In this document: positions 46,221-58,341 of the stretch, piece by piece | Layout: each line of letters begins with the position of its first letter | How positions within the stretch are numbered: position 1 is the first letter of the stretch | DNA from: Adiantum capillus-veneris | Lineage: Eukaryota > Streptophyta > Polypodiopsida > Polypodiales > Pteridaceae | Direction: 5' to 3' | Length of the DNA: 64,000 bases | NCBI GenBank assembly: GCA_014529385.2 | Contig: CM043959.1 | Coordinates: 48,303,928-48,367,927 of the forward strand | Made by a program: the position numbers and the translations under genes | Notes under the pieces: generated by a model | The model's database searches: none | What the model saw: the letters and a program-made list of their open reading frames with translations, nothing else | Told to the model about the DNA's origin: nothing

Positions 46221-46958
46221 ACCTTTAAATAGGCCTCCTCAAGCTGAAAATCGAACCTGCTTGCTATTTGCATCTGGGAGCTAATCCAGCTAAGCATGGC
46301 AAGTCCAGTTGCCTATCCACCAAGTGTCCAGTTGGCTTGGTTAACTGGCTCTCACACTTAGTTGCAAGCTTGGAAACTCTCCCAAGACTCCCACAAGGAA
46401 AAAAGGCGCCCCCTAGCTGCTAAAGCTGGCTCAGAGTGGCCTGGAACCTGCTCTCACACAGCCTCGAGCCCCGGTGCCTCCCCGGACAATTTTGAAAAAA
46501 TTTGGTTTTAGGCTAAAACGGGTCGTACAAGTCGGAATTTGATGCCGAAAATTTCTATACTAAGGTCTAACTAAGGCGTACTGGTCCGAGTACCTGCCAT
46601 ATTTAGTAGCCCCCGGGGTCCGAAAATGCATTTTTTCAAATTTGGGGTACGGGTGCAGTTTTTCGAGACGATCAAAACTGGATGGGTCGGGTGACCAAAA
46701 ACTTACTATTTTTGGAATTTTTTTACGAAAATTATGTTAATTCACATTTCGAAGCTTTAAAACATTCTAAACATCATGGCACTGACAGGATTTGGAAAAT
46801 CGCTAAAAATAGTAACTTTTTCCATTATGTTCATTTTATGGTACAAGGGTGCTCTTTTTGATCGGGGTCGGAGACCTTACATTAGGCAAAATTTGGACTC
46901 ACAAAGGGGCCCTTTAAGTTTGTTGATTCGCTGGAGCTATGCTACAAGGGAGCTAACA

Positions 46959-49724
46959 TAGTGTCTCTTAGATCCACCACTTGGCCATTCTAACCATGTC
47001 TTAAAGTTAGGTGCATTCAACACTTGGACATCATAACACTTGTAATTTAACACAATGTTTGTGGAAGGAGAAGATCCTAGATCCACCACTTGGCCATTTA
47101 GAATAAGAACTGGGAAGTAGGTGCATCAAAGATCTACCACTTGGCCATTATAACAAAGCCATGAATTGTGGATCCAATTGTTGGTGTCTCTTAGAGCCAG
47201 CACTTGGCCATTATAACCATGTCTTAAAGTTAGGTGCATTCAACACTTAGCCATCATAACACTTGTAATTTTACACAATGTTTGTGGGATGAGTAGATTC
47301 TAGATCCACCACTTGGCCATTTAGACTAATAATTGGGAGGTAGGTGCATCAAAGATCCACCATGTGGCCATTATAATAAAGGCTTGAATTGTGGATCCAA
47401 TTATTGGTGTCTCCTAGATCTAACACTTGGCCATTATAGCCATGGCTTAAAGCTAGCTGCATTCAACACTTGGCCGTCATAACACTTGTAATTTTACACA
47501 ATGTTTGTGGGATGAGTAGATCCTAGATCCACCAACTAGCCTTTTAGATAAGCATTGAGAAGTATGTGCTTCAAAGATACACCACTTGGTCATTACAACA
47601 AAGGCTTCAAATGTGGATCCAATTGTTGGTGTCTCTTAGACCCACCACTTGGCTATTCTAGCCATGTCTTAAAGCTAGGTGAATGCAACACATGGCCATC
47701 GTAACACTTGTAATTTTACACAATGTTTGTGGGATGAGTAGATCCTAGATCTACCACTTGGCCATTATAACAAAGGTCTAAATTGTGGATCCAATTGGTG
47801 GTGTCTCTTAGATCCACCACTTGGCCATTCTAACCATGTCTTAAAGCTAAGTGTATTCAACACTTGGCCATCATAACACTTGTAATTTTACAAAATGTTT
47901 GTGGGATGAGTAGATCCTCGATCCACCACTTGGCCATTTAGACTCAGAATTTTGTAAAATAGGTGCATCTATAATCCACCACTTGGCCATTTAAACTAAG
48001 AATTGGAAACTAGGTGCATCAAAGATCCACCACTTGGAAATTATAACAAATGCTTGAATTGTGGATCCAATTGTTGGTGTCTCCTAGATCCACCACTTGG
48101 CCATTCTAACCATGTCTTAAAGTTAGGTGCATCCAATACTTGGTCATCATAACACTTGTAATTTTACACAATGTTTATGGGATGAGTAGATCCTAGATCC
48201 ACCACTTGGCCATTTATACTAAGAATTGGGAAGTAGGTGCATTAAAGATCGACCACTTGGCCATTATAAGAAAATCTTGAAATGTGAATCCAATTTTTGG
48301 TGTCTCCTAGATCCACCACTTGGCCATTCTAACCATGCCTTAAAGTTAGGTGCATTCAAAACTTGGCCATCATAACACTTGTAATTTTACACAATTTATG
48401 TGGGATAAGTAGATCTTAGATCCACCACTTAGCCATTATAATGAAAGCTTGAATTGTGGATCCAATTGTTGGTGTCTCCTAGATCCACCACATGGACATT
48501 CTAACCATGTCTTAATGTTAGGTGCATTCAACGCTTGGCTATCATAACAGTTGTAATTTTACACAATGTTTGTGGGATGAGTACATCCTAGATCCACCGC
48601 ATGGACATTTAGACTAAGAATTGGGAAGTAGGTGCATCAAATATCCACCACTTGACCATTATAATAAAGGGTTGAATTGTGGATGTAATTGTTGGTGTCT
48701 CCTAAATCCACCACTTGGCCATTATATCCATGTCTTAGACCCTGGTGCATTCAACACTTAGCCATCATAACACTTGTAATTTTACACAATGTTTGTGGGA
48801 TGAGTAGATCCTAGATCCACCACATGGCCATTTAGACTAAGAATTGGGAAGTAGGTGCATCAAAGATCCACCAGTTGGCCATTATAATAAAGGCTTGAAT
48901 TGTGGATCTAATTGTTGGTGTCTCCTAGATCTACCACTTGGCCATTCTAACCATGTCTTAAAGTTAGGTGCATTCAATACTTGGCCATCATAAGGCTTGT
49001 AATTTTACACAATGTTTGTGGGATGAGTAGATCCTAGATCAACTACTTGGCCATTTAGACTAATTGAATTTGGAAGTAGGTGCATCAAAGATCCACCACT
49101 TGGCCATTATAACAAAGGCTTGAATTGTGGATCCAATTGTTGGTGTCACCTATATACACCACTTGGCCATTCTAACGATGTCTTAAACTTAGGTGCATTC
49201 AACACTTGGCCATCATAAGACTTGTAATTTTACACAATTTTTGTGGGATGACTAGATCTTAGATCCACACTTGGCCATTTAGACTAAGAATTGGGAAGTA
49301 GGTGCATCAAAGATCCACCACTTAGCGATTATAACAGAGGCTTGAATTGTGGATTCAATTGTAAGTGTCTCCTAGACCCACCACATGACCATTCTAACCA
49401 TGTATTAATGTTTGGTGCATTCAACACTTGGCCATCATAACACTTGTAATTTTACACAATGTTTGTGGGATGAGTAGATCCTAGATCCACCACATGGCCA
49501 TTTAGACTAAGAATTGGGAAGTAGGTGCATCAAAGATCCACCACTTGGCCATTATAATAAAGGCTTGAATTGTGGATCCAATTGTTGGTGTCTCTAAGAT
49601 CTACCACTTGGCCATTCTAACCATGTCTTAAAGTTAGCTGGATTCAACACTTCGCCATCATAAGGCTTGTAATTTTACACAATGTTTGTGGGATGAGTAG
49701 ATCCTAGATCCACCACTTGGCCAT
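46959..49724. repeat. Satellite array, right part, 223-bp higher-order unit
   Basis: The marker TCTCCTAGATCC recurs at about 48,080, 48,303, 48,475, 48,698, 48,921, 49,146, 49,368 and 49,591, so the spacing is 222-225 bp except for one 172-bp unit that lacks a subunit. Each full unit has four CACTTGGCCAT boxes followed by CTAACC, CATAAC, TTAGAC or TATAAC, about 56 bp apart. The array ends abruptly at GCCAT where element D begins. Confidence 0.95.
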
Positions 49725-50659
49725 TGTTAGAAGCTGGACACACCCTATGGCATCTAACTACTCGGCGGACTATTTTTTTTGTAATTATTCATTCATTGAG
49801 GAAAACCCGATTTTTCACCTTGTAAATATTGGGACTTACAGAAGTTTCCAGATTGTATTCCAGTTTTGATAGTTAGATTGAATAGATGGTTGATTTTGGA
49901 ACTTTAGGGTTTGAGAAGTTGTAAGGTATATATGCCACTTTTTGACCTTAATGAAGGACCTTTTGTCATTTTTAAAAAGAAGTTTGAAGTATGTGAGTGA
50001 GCATACTGTGTACAAGAGAGAGAGTGTGAGCTTCGTCTTGACGCTATGTGTGCTACGGTGGTCGGACTCGAGTGTGGAGAAGTGTAGCGTGTTGCCCCCG
50101 ACTAGGGATACGCGCCGATACCAACATTGCGCGCGTACGGTCCAGCTTTGAGAGATCCTTCTACGAGCTTCATCGGGTATTTGGGTGAGCATACGCTATC
50201 TGATTTCGCATTGCAGCATATCCACGCGTTCACATTGAGTAGAACTACACATTAGGCACTTCAGATTTTGGAAACGAAGACCTGCAGATTTCGGCCAGAC
50301 ATCCTACGTGTTTCTGCACCGGGTGTTTTGGGTCGTGATTTTGGTTCATAGACCTTAGGGAGAGCGGCCTACAGGTATTAGTAGGGTCTCCTTCAAGTTC
50401 TATGGTGTTTTGAAAGTTTTTGATGGGTGTTCGGCTCTAGCAAGTGTTGTAGGAAGTTTCCTCTTTTGTACTCTTGAAGGCTGTGACTTAGACAATTCGT
50501 AGAGACCTCTATAGGAATTAGTTAAGAGTCGGTCGAGTGTAGGTTGACACCTTATGCTTGCTTCCACGCGCCTGCGGGTCGAGCTTTGTCCTTAGCTGAC
50601 ATTACTTGTTAGGTGAGTTCTCGCTGTGCTGACGTCCGTCGCGGCCTCCTTGTCCAACA
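49725..50659 (+). repeat. Element D 5' LTR
   Basis: 935 bp from TGTTAGAAGCTGG to TTGTCCAACA, with TATATA at about 49,927. It contains the half-palindrome AGACATCCTACG at 50,297-50,308. Confidence 0.85.
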
Positions 50660-50660
50660 T

Positions 50661-50677
50661 TGGCGCTGCTGCCGGGG
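50661..50677 (+). promoter_or_regulatory. Element D primer-binding site, tRNA-Asp type
   Basis: TGGCGCTGCTGCCGGGG, 15 of 17 positions matching the tRNA-Asp complement, immediately after the LTR and one spacer base. Confidence 0.85.
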
Positions 50678-51208
50678 ACGAAAACCTTAGGTAGGTGACC
50701 GAGACTAATCCTTGAGGATTGGGATTTTTGGCTTGCCAAAAGTCTCGGTTTACATTTAGATAGGATCAGAGGGTGGAGGACTCTCTAGGTCTTAGAGGGA
50801 GTTTAGGAAGCGTGTGTCTAGCCTAGATCCTTCGACTTAGGTAGAGGAGGTAGACTTAGGTAGTTTTAGGTAGTAGTCGAGTTCTAGAGTAGGAGTTGGA
50901 GTGGTAGAAGCGGTGAGAGGTGAGCTTGAGAGTCAGGAGAGGCCAAAAAGCAACCAAAAACACCATTATCACCATTTTTTCATGATAGGTAGGAGTAGAG
51001 TAAGTAGGACATCATGATTCAGATCTAGAGCATTTCATGCATGTACACTTGCTTGGTAGAATCATTACAAGATTGTAAAAGATGCAAAAAGACGCAAAAG
51101 TGTGGTTGAAAGCCTAATTGAAGTCCAAAAGTTACTGTGAGTGTTTCTGATATATCTATAGAGCATCAGGAGCATTCCTATCAAAAAAAACTTTAATTTT
51201 AAACCAGG

Positions 51209-51232
51209 AGACATCCTACGCGTAGGATGTCT
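51209..51232. repeat. 24-bp perfect palindrome, copy 1
   Basis: AGACATCCTACG followed at once by its reverse complement CGTAGGATGTCT; preceded by CAGG. Confidence 0.97.
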
Positions 51233-51650
51233 ATAGGCCAATCTAGGAGGAATTTTGGGATTTTGAGTTGACCAGTGTGTTCAGAAGGTAGGGTTTACCC
51301 TAATTTCAACTAGAAAGGGGAAATTTGGCCATATCTTGACAGGATAACGCCAGATAGACTGAAATTGCTAGACATCCTATCCAAATAGTTCCAAAACATT
51401 AACTTGAGACCAAAACCATAAGATGGCTGCATGAGTGTGTCTTGCATGTTATATTGAGTGACTGAAAGGGGTTTCACCTCATTTGGGTAAGAAAATTGGG
51501 TTCAAAGTGGACTTTAGCACTTTCAGCTGAAAAAAAAAAAACAGCTGAAGTTTGGGACTTTTGACATCCAAATCAAAATTTAAGCATACCACTGGAATAC
51601 TGACATCAAGGGGAAGCTATGGGACAAATCTGGGGTCAAACAGGCCAAAA

Positions 51651-51674
51651 AGACATCCTACGCGTAGGATGTCT
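51651..51674. repeat. 24-bp perfect palindrome, copy 2
   Basis: Identical to copy 1; preceded by CCAAAA. Confidence 0.97.
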
Positions 51675-51775
51675 TCTGAGTGATTTGGGACTCCAAATTG
51701 AATTCTGAGTATAGCAAAGTGATCAGCAACTCAAGGGGAGCTTAAGACTTGAGTTTAAAGCCATTCTGAAGAAAA

Positions 51776-51799
51776 AGACATACTACGTGTAGGATGTCT
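51776..51799. repeat. 24-bp palindrome, copy 3 (two changes)
   Basis: AGACATACTACG joined to TGTAGGATGTCT; one C-to-A change in the left arm and a C-to-T in the central CGCG. Confidence 0.95.
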
Positions 51800-52051
51800 A
51801 ATGCAAGAAAATGAAACCATACTTTGACTTTGGGCATTGCAAGGTGTTAGATAGCCTAAAGCAAGCATGCTAGTCAATTTTGGTCCAATTTGGAGTTGAT
51901 TAGACTGATCAATACCATCAACAGGCCGTCGAAATAGATTTTTGACTCATTGACCAGCTAATAGGTGTCCAAATCAAAAAGTAAAAGCAACTGTAAGCTC
52001 AGCACAACAAAGGGAAACAACAGTGAAAAAATCCAGGCAAAACACAGCAGG

Positions 52052-52075
52052 AGACATCCTACGCGTAGGATGTCT
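52052..52075. repeat. 24-bp perfect palindrome, copy 4
   Basis: Identical to copy 1; preceded by CAGG. Confidence 0.97.
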
Positions 52076-52498
52076 ATTGGGGCATACTGCAGAGAAAATT
52101 TGACCTGGCCTAGACACTGAGGTTCCATTTGTCTTAAGGGTTCCATAACTTCTTTCAGGAGTGAATTTGGACCTTGTTTGCCCATTTGACAAAGCAAAGA
52201 CTGAATTCAGACTTTTTCGCGTAAAATTGGCCAACATCAGAGGGAAGTATTGTTCCAGATTAGCAAACCTAATCCAAAACATCAGCAGTGTATAAAATAC
52301 AGTAGTGGTTGAGATTAACTCTCCAGTTATACCAATCATTACTAAGATAACCTCTAGCACATAAATGCTTTGATTCAATTGCCGAAATTAAAACGCTTGT
52401 GTACAGGTATATTCAGCAACAGGGCAAGAAGTTGTGCAGAAATTGACCCATTGCCAGGTGAGTGGTTGAATTTTTGATAAATTGGATTGATAAGTTTG

Positions 52499-53242
52499 AT
52501 GAATTTAAGATCAGGAAGATACATTGTTAGAGACCAGAAGGTGGCAGGTGACCAAGGTAGCTTAGTGTCCACTGAAGAGAGTGTAACTCAGGTAAGGCTA
52601 GATCTGCTAGCACCGATTATTGAGGAAGGTAGTGATACTGACACTTCGTCTGACAAATCTTTCTTCATGATGGGTAGTCAACAACCAGGAGGTTTCACCT
52701 ATGATGGACCTATGCGAGGAGGAAGCACCTCCCAAAATACTTTGAATGATTCCAGGCTCACGGTGATCTTCTTAGAGGGAACAAACTCAAGAGGAGCCCT
52801 AGTCTATTCTGACTATCGAGGCCGCAAGTGCATTTGTATCGAAGAGAGGCCAGCACAAAGATTGGAGATAATCCGAGTGTATGATGATGGAGATAGATTC
52901 CGAGACGAAAAGGGGAACCACTATTTAATAGTTCGCAACCCTGAAGATTACAACAGATATGGAGATAACGTGGCAAAAGGGAAAATGGTTTCAGAAACTC
53001 AAGAACTGCCACCAAACATTGATCGGCCCGGAGCTATTTTTATGTATGATAAGAAAACAACCAGGATTCCAACTTATAACGAGAATGTGGGAATCTACAA
53101 ACATGAGAGTGAGGGTATTATCTCTTACTTTCGCAGCAAAGAACCATATGTAAACGAACTAAGCAAAGACAAGGTTCTCTACTTATTCTCTTATGAAACT
53201 GCTACGGAGAAGGGCATAGTTTTTGTTGATAGATACGGGTGA
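52499..53242 (+). pseudogene. Element D gag, N-terminal extension
   Basis: The ATG at 52,499 gives MNLRSGRYIVRDQKVAG; the frame is open slightly earlier without ATG. About 247 residues follow, including MMGSQQPGGFTYDGPMRGG, LTVIFLEGTNSRGALVYSD, RVYDDGDRFRDEKGNHYLIV and EGIISYFRSKEPYVNELSKD, then TGA at 53,240. The same frame goes on into gag, so this is the N-terminal part of one protein. The stop fits CGA-to-TGA. The domain itself is not one I recognise. Confidence 0.65.
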
Positions 53243-55645
53243 GAATACCAGTGTATTCTCCCAGAGAAAGTAGAAAGAGCAACAAGACCAGGAGCATCAG
53301 CATATGCCCCTGAGGAAATACCGAGAGCCGTCCACACCCCACGCAAGTCAACAAATCCATTTTCAGATGAGTATGACACTACCTCACATTCCACCAGACC
53401 GCAAGCATTCAACAATCAAGACCAACCAGAAAACCAGCCATCATTGCAGGCATGGCTTCGACAGAGTGCAACAATGGAACCAGACCGAAACCAAGACCGT
53501 TATCAAGCCGCATGAGGGCTCAGGGATTTGCAAGAACCACCACACTATTCAAGGCGTCAAGCAGAGAGTAATCCAAAGACACAAGGGTCAACCGAGCCTG
53601 GAGGACCACCCATGGAACGAGTTCGAAGAGATGAACCACCTCCAGCGAGAACCGTTAGAAATTATGGCTTAGGAGCACTGTTGGGAGAGGAACCAGCCTA
53701 TTACAGAAGGCCTGAGGAGGTGTATCAACTTGGACGGGGTGATCCAATGATGAGGTTTGTAGACCATCGCAGAATTATACCTTCTCAAGTGCAAAAATGG
53801 GTAAACAAGAAATACACAGGAAACAGAGACCCAAGAGATCATGTAGCAGCCTTTGTGCATGTAATTAGAGCCGAAGAGGTGTTAGATTTTCCTACCCAAT
53901 TTGCAGGGTTTGGACTAACCCTAGAGGATGATGCTGCAACTTGGTTTGACTCTGTGGAGCATAGAGACTTTGAGTCGATGGAGGAAGTGTTTGACGATTT
54001 TATTGAGGAATTCTCTCAAAGGGGAATAGCTCATAATACCGTCTCACAAATCCATAAATTCAAACAAAAAGATGGAGAATCTGTATGAAAGGCAACCCTA
54101 AGACTAAAAAGATATGTTAAGTTCTATCGTGTTGAAGAACTACCAACTCAGTCCAGACTTATGTTGATATTCATCCAAGGACTAAGGAATGCAGATCTCC
54201 ATAAATACTTACATATGAAGAGGAGCACGACGTTGAATGAGTTGACCAAGGAGGCTTTGTACCTTGTGGACAATTGTGTGGTCTACAAAGAAGGGGAGTT
54301 CAAGGACCTTGATGACGATTCATCTTCACAGCAAAGTGGGAGCAAGTCTTCCAAGACAACACTGAAAGGAGAAATAGCGGTAAACCAGGAGCAGCTCATA
54401 GATGAAGTGCTAAAAAAGATCAACTTGTACGCCAAACCCCAGGCTAAACAGCCCAAGTGGTGTGCTATTGAACAAAAATGTACAAACCATGGGACCGAGG
54501 AATGTTATTATAACAAGGGATATGTGAGAGAGAGACCTTACACTCCCCAAGCTCCAGTAGCTTCCCCTCAAGTACCACCGATGCCCAGATATCAAGCAGG
54601 CAACTTACCAGGACCTATAGGTGTAGAAAGACCACAACCAGTGTTGGGGCAACAACCAACCCTACCAGGTTTACGACTAGTTGGTATAAGATACACACCA
54701 ACGGTAACTGAATCAAAAGAAAATGCTTTGGTGCCTATGCATGCATATTATGAAGATCCCAATGGATATGCGGCAAACCCTGTCTATTATCCACCGGAAG
54801 AACCCTCGACACCAAAACCATGGAGCATGATAGGGAATCAAGGACCGCCAACTGTTGCACAGGCCGCAGGAGAAGGAAGATATAGCTTAGATGAACGAAC
54901 ATTGTTGTTCATAGCCAATGGAGGCATGGGCGGACAGAAACAAGCTTACCAGCAAAGAGGGGCTCAAGGAGCACCTCAACAACCCAAGGGACCCTGTTAC
55001 AAGTGTGGCGGAGACCATTGGCTGAGATACTGTCCTCATGATGAAATCATTAGAGTCAATGCGTATTGCCCAGAATGTGGAATTACTCATTTGATTCCCG
55101 ATTGCCCTAAAAACCCGAGCAAAGGAGCAAAAACCACCTTGAACCTGTTAGAAACAGTACCTTCCAGTGGAGGATCGGAAAATGAAACAATCATACCTAT
55201 TCAGGCGGTAACACGAGCCCAAGCCCAAAGAAGGACGAACGAACCCATAGTAGAAGAACCAAAAACCGATGCCCAAAGTTCAGAAACAAAAAATCAGAGA
55301 AGCACTTGGAAAGCTAGAAAGGCGCGTAGGAAAGCCAAGAAAGAACGAGAGCAAGCAGCCCTATCCGATGAGTTGAAACATACAAAGAACAGATTGGAGC
55401 GGTTAGAGGATCTAGCTAGCTTAAGCTCACACACCACAGCAGCCATAGCATCCAAGGAAATAGAAGAGCCCAAAAGTGTACGATCAAGAGGATCTGTACT
55501 GGCAGACAAGGTAAACGAGCAGCTGGATGCGTTTCTAAAAGCTTATGAAGCTCGACTTAAAAAGAACCAAACCCAGGAGCAAAGGTGGATGACTTATCCA
55601 TATGCAGAAATAGAAAAACAAAGTTGGCTATGTGTAAAAAGATGA
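53243..55645 (+). pseudogene. Element D gag: capsid and two zinc knuckles
   Basis: Same frame as 52,499, with TGA at 53,513 and 54,086. The capsid core reads VQKWVNKKYTGNRDPRDHVA, DDAATWFDSVEHRDFESM, FIEEFSQRGIAHNTV, RLMLIFIQGLRNADLHKYL. Two CX2CX3HX4C knuckles follow, CYKCGGDHWLRYC and CPECGITHLIPDC, only 12 residues apart, then a Lys/Arg/Glu-rich helix (KARKARRKAKKEREQAALSD). The frame ends at 55,645 inside a 61-bp overlap with pol, which is in the -1 frame. Confidence 0.85.
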
Positions 55646-58341
55646 TCGAGACGGCTCAATCATTGATGGAAGACCCGTTGGGTAAACCGGCAAATTGTCA
55701 TGACGCACTAGCTTCAACCCCTATCCAACCAACATTAGAGAAACATGAAGAAACAAAGGAAAGACTCACTAATGATTATGAGTCCAGAGGAGAGCCTATC
55801 ATAGTGCCAAATACCACCGATGGGGCAAGTGACGGGGTCCATCCTAAAATATTGGCAGAGATGGGTAAGGACGGTAACGGTTTAGATGATCTGTGGAAGC
55901 AAATCCGAGAGGCCAACGAGGCTAATAGGATGAGTAACCACATGAATTGCACAAGAGAAGAAAAGAACGTGATCTTACCTCCTATTGAAGAATTTGAGGC
56001 AAGATCACAAATGAACTTAGAGATACATTCACAAGGGGGAGACCAAGGATCTATTAGTTTGGGGCACAGCCAACAAGACTCTTTGAGAACTTTACCCTCT
56101 TACCTGGGAGAATATGAAGCTAAGTCGGAAGTGAGAGCAATCCCATCTCAAAGACTTTCTTCTAACAAGGTGATGGATTCGCAAGGATTGATTGAGTTGT
56201 TATCCACCCCGGTGGTAAGCACAATCACGTTAGCAGAACTCCTAAGGTTAAGACCAAACATGTGGACCACAGTAGGAAAATGCCTAGAAAAATTTGGAGT
56301 GAAAAACCCCACCTTGAAGCTCCAAGAAGGAATCAGGGAGTTGGACATACCTAACCTAAACACTAGGCCGGTACCATTGAATAAGGTTGGAGAATATTGC
56401 GAGGGAGAAGACGGAAACACGACGCTACCGGTAGAATTCCAAGGAGTAGTTTCCAAAGCTATTCTTGATAGCGGAGCGGGAGTTGCTATCGCCACCAAGG
56501 AAATCTGGAGAAAATGGGAAAAACCAGCTTTGAGGGCTACTAGAATGAAGCTGCAGTTGGTAGATGGGTTCATGGAGAAGCCTCTAGGACTCTTAGAAAA
56601 AGTAATTGTCACTTCATGCGGAATCGAGTATGAGCATACATTTGCAATAGTCGATTTTGACAAAAAGAACAATTATGAGATAATCTTGGGACGACCATTC
56701 ATGCGACAACTGAAGATGGTCCAAGATTGGGGTTATGACCACATATACCTCAGACATGGCGAGACGACAACTAAAATACACCTGAAATACCATAGTTACA
56801 AAGATGTAAACCAAACACCAGTGGAAGAGTTTGATTCGGCTATAGTAGAAGGATCGGAACTACCAGCATGGTTAGGGCAACCAAAAGATCTATGGATGTG
56901 CGGAGCTTCACATTGTGGAAGTTTAAGAAAAGAGGAATGCGTCTTAGAAAGAGCAATTGAGCACAAGCAGTATATTCTGGAACCTTTCCCTGAAGATGCC
57001 TTGGAACCTCTAGAATGGGAACACATACTGGAAACATTGGATGTCTGTACCATTACTGACAGTCCAACAAAAAAATTTTGCGATAAGGATGGCTATGATG
57101 TGCTACCCTATTACATGGTAAGCATTGTACCGGAAAAAGAGACAGTAGAGCCTCCAGAAGAAGAAGAGTTTTACAACTCCTCTGAACATTTAGAAGTAAA
57201 TGATGATGTAGATAATGAGTGTTCAGACACCTCAAGTGAGCATGGAAATGAAGCCAAGAATATCAAGTTTTATGATTTTGCTAATCAACACCCTAGACAC
57301 CAAGAACGCTATAGGAGGAAAAGAGCAGGAAACAAAGTGAGAGAGAACCTGATGCCCAGGATAAAAGGTAAAACTCACTATTTGATGCTTGTAAAAGCTG
57401 AGGATTGTGTAAAAAATCAAATATCAGGAAAATTCTCAGAAAATCGAAAAGAAAGAACGCGAGAAGAAATAAAACAGGTAAGAAAAGCTAAAACCGAAAC
57501 AAAATCACAAAAATCTGAAAAATCAAAAAAAGAAACAACAAAAGACCAAGAGTGGACCAAACTGGAGCGTAAACAAAAATATCAAGAACTGAAATGGTCT
57601 TTGAGAGAGATATGGACTACTGAAGAAGATAGTGATGGAAAAAGGGAGTCAGAAAAGGGCAACATGAACGTACCAGCACACTATCGAAAATTTACTATCC
57701 AAGATAGAAAAATCATTATGACACCACCAATCAGGGAGAGAACCAACCAAGAATCTTACGATGGGCCTGAAAATGCAAAAAAAATAGACCTCGTAGAACT
57801 AGGTGAAAAGCCTCAGCCGGTCTATATAGCTAACGATTTAGAGCCTGAGGAGGAAGCACAGCTAACACAACTTCTCACGAAGTATAAAGATGTGTTCGCT
57901 TGGTCCTATAAAGACCTCAAAGAAGTTGATCCATTGATATGCCAACATACAATTCCTTTGAAATCGGATGCAAAACCTAGCAAACAACGTCCTTATACAT
58001 ATAATGACACATTTGCTAAACGAATCAAGGAAGAGATTGATAAACTGATGAAAGCAGAATTCATCTATGAGATTGAACATACAGATTGGGTGTCACCCAT
58101 TGTGGTAGTTCCCAAAAAGAATGGAAAACTGCGGGTGTGTGTAAACCTCAAGAAGGTGAATGCAGCAACCATAAGGGATAATTATCCCTTGCCAATCACA
58201 GAACATGTACTGGAGCGAGTGGCCGGGAAACGGGCTTATTCCTTTCTAGATGGGTTTTCAGGATACAACCAACTGGCAATAGCAAGGGAGGATCAACACA
58301 AAACAACTTTTTCCACAGAATGGGGGATTTATGCATATTGA
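55585..58341 (+). pseudogene. Element D pol: protease and N-terminal half of RT
   Basis: An 918-codon open frame. Retropepsin at about 56,440-56,760: VSKAILDSGAGVAIATKEIW with the active D-S-G, and YEIILGRPFMRQLKMVQDWG. A long acidic then Lys/Glu-rich linker follows (about 57,130-57,660). RT starts at about 57,840: WSYKDLKEVDPLICQHTIPL, PIVVVPKKNGKLRVCVNLKK, DNYPLPITEHVLERVAGK, AYSFLDGFSGYNQLAI. TGA at 58,339 stands where the family has Arg before [10 protein letters not shown]. Confidence 0.9.

Larger units (their letters stand above)
36207..46881 (-). mobile_element. Element C: full-length chromovirus (Ty3/gypsy), TSD TTAGG
   Basis: 10,675 bp on the minus strand. The LTRs are 44,054-46,881 (5') and 36,207-38,922 (3'), with primer site 44,050-44,039, polypurine tract beside the 3' LTR, and gag, protease, RT, RNase H, integrase and chromodomain in order. 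Direct flanks TTAGG are at 36,202-36,206 and 46,882-46,886. Two frameshifts and many stops inactivate it. The LTRs differ by visible substitutions, an indel of roughly 100 bp and microsatellite length, so the insertion is clearly older than the copia. An extra ORF lies between primer site and gag. Confidence 0.95.
44054..46881 (-). repeat. Element C 5' LTR
   Basis: 2,828 bp. TATTTAAA at 46,231-46,224 should place the transcript start near 46,195, leaving only about 650 bp of U3 and more than 2 kb of transcribed LTR, which includes the microORF. Confidence 0.93.
26881..46958 (+). mobile_element. Element A: non-autonomous LTR retrotransposon inserted in the satellite, carrying nested insertions
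   Basis: The 5' LTR (26,881-27,674), tRNA-Asp-type primer site, long leader and one long ORF are followed at 46,921-46,958 by only the last about 38 bp of the LTR (TGTTGATTC...GGGAGCTAACA). Flanks TGGTG (26,876-26,880) and TAGTG (46,959-46,963) fit a 5-bp target duplication with one change, and the satellite register resumes exactly. Removing the nested solo LTR and element C leaves about 6.6 kb with no protease, integrase or RT, so A depended on another element. The 3' LTR has lost most of its length. Confidence 0.7.
50678..52498 (+). other. Element D leader
   Basis: About 1.8 kb without an ORF of note. It holds four copies of the 24-bp palindrome and one more half-site (51,370-51,379). GCCAG|GTGAGTGG at 52,457/52,458 matches the plant splice-donor consensus, 41 bp before the gag ATG. 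Confidence 0.7.

Noticed and set aside
45890-46297. His/Thr-repeat ORFs over the TG tract
   Set aside because: Frames are made by the (TG)n microsatellite in the LTR and vanish in the shorter copy at 38.2 kb.
46959-49724. CRISPR-like array
   Set aside because: Regular repeats but with 223-bp units, gradual divergence, and no spacers or cas genes, in a plant context; it is satellite DNA.
51209-51232. Palindrome as a cloning-linker or assembly artefact (it contains an MluI site)
   Set aside because: Five copies with natural variants and half-sites at different positions inside one element are not expected from an artefact.
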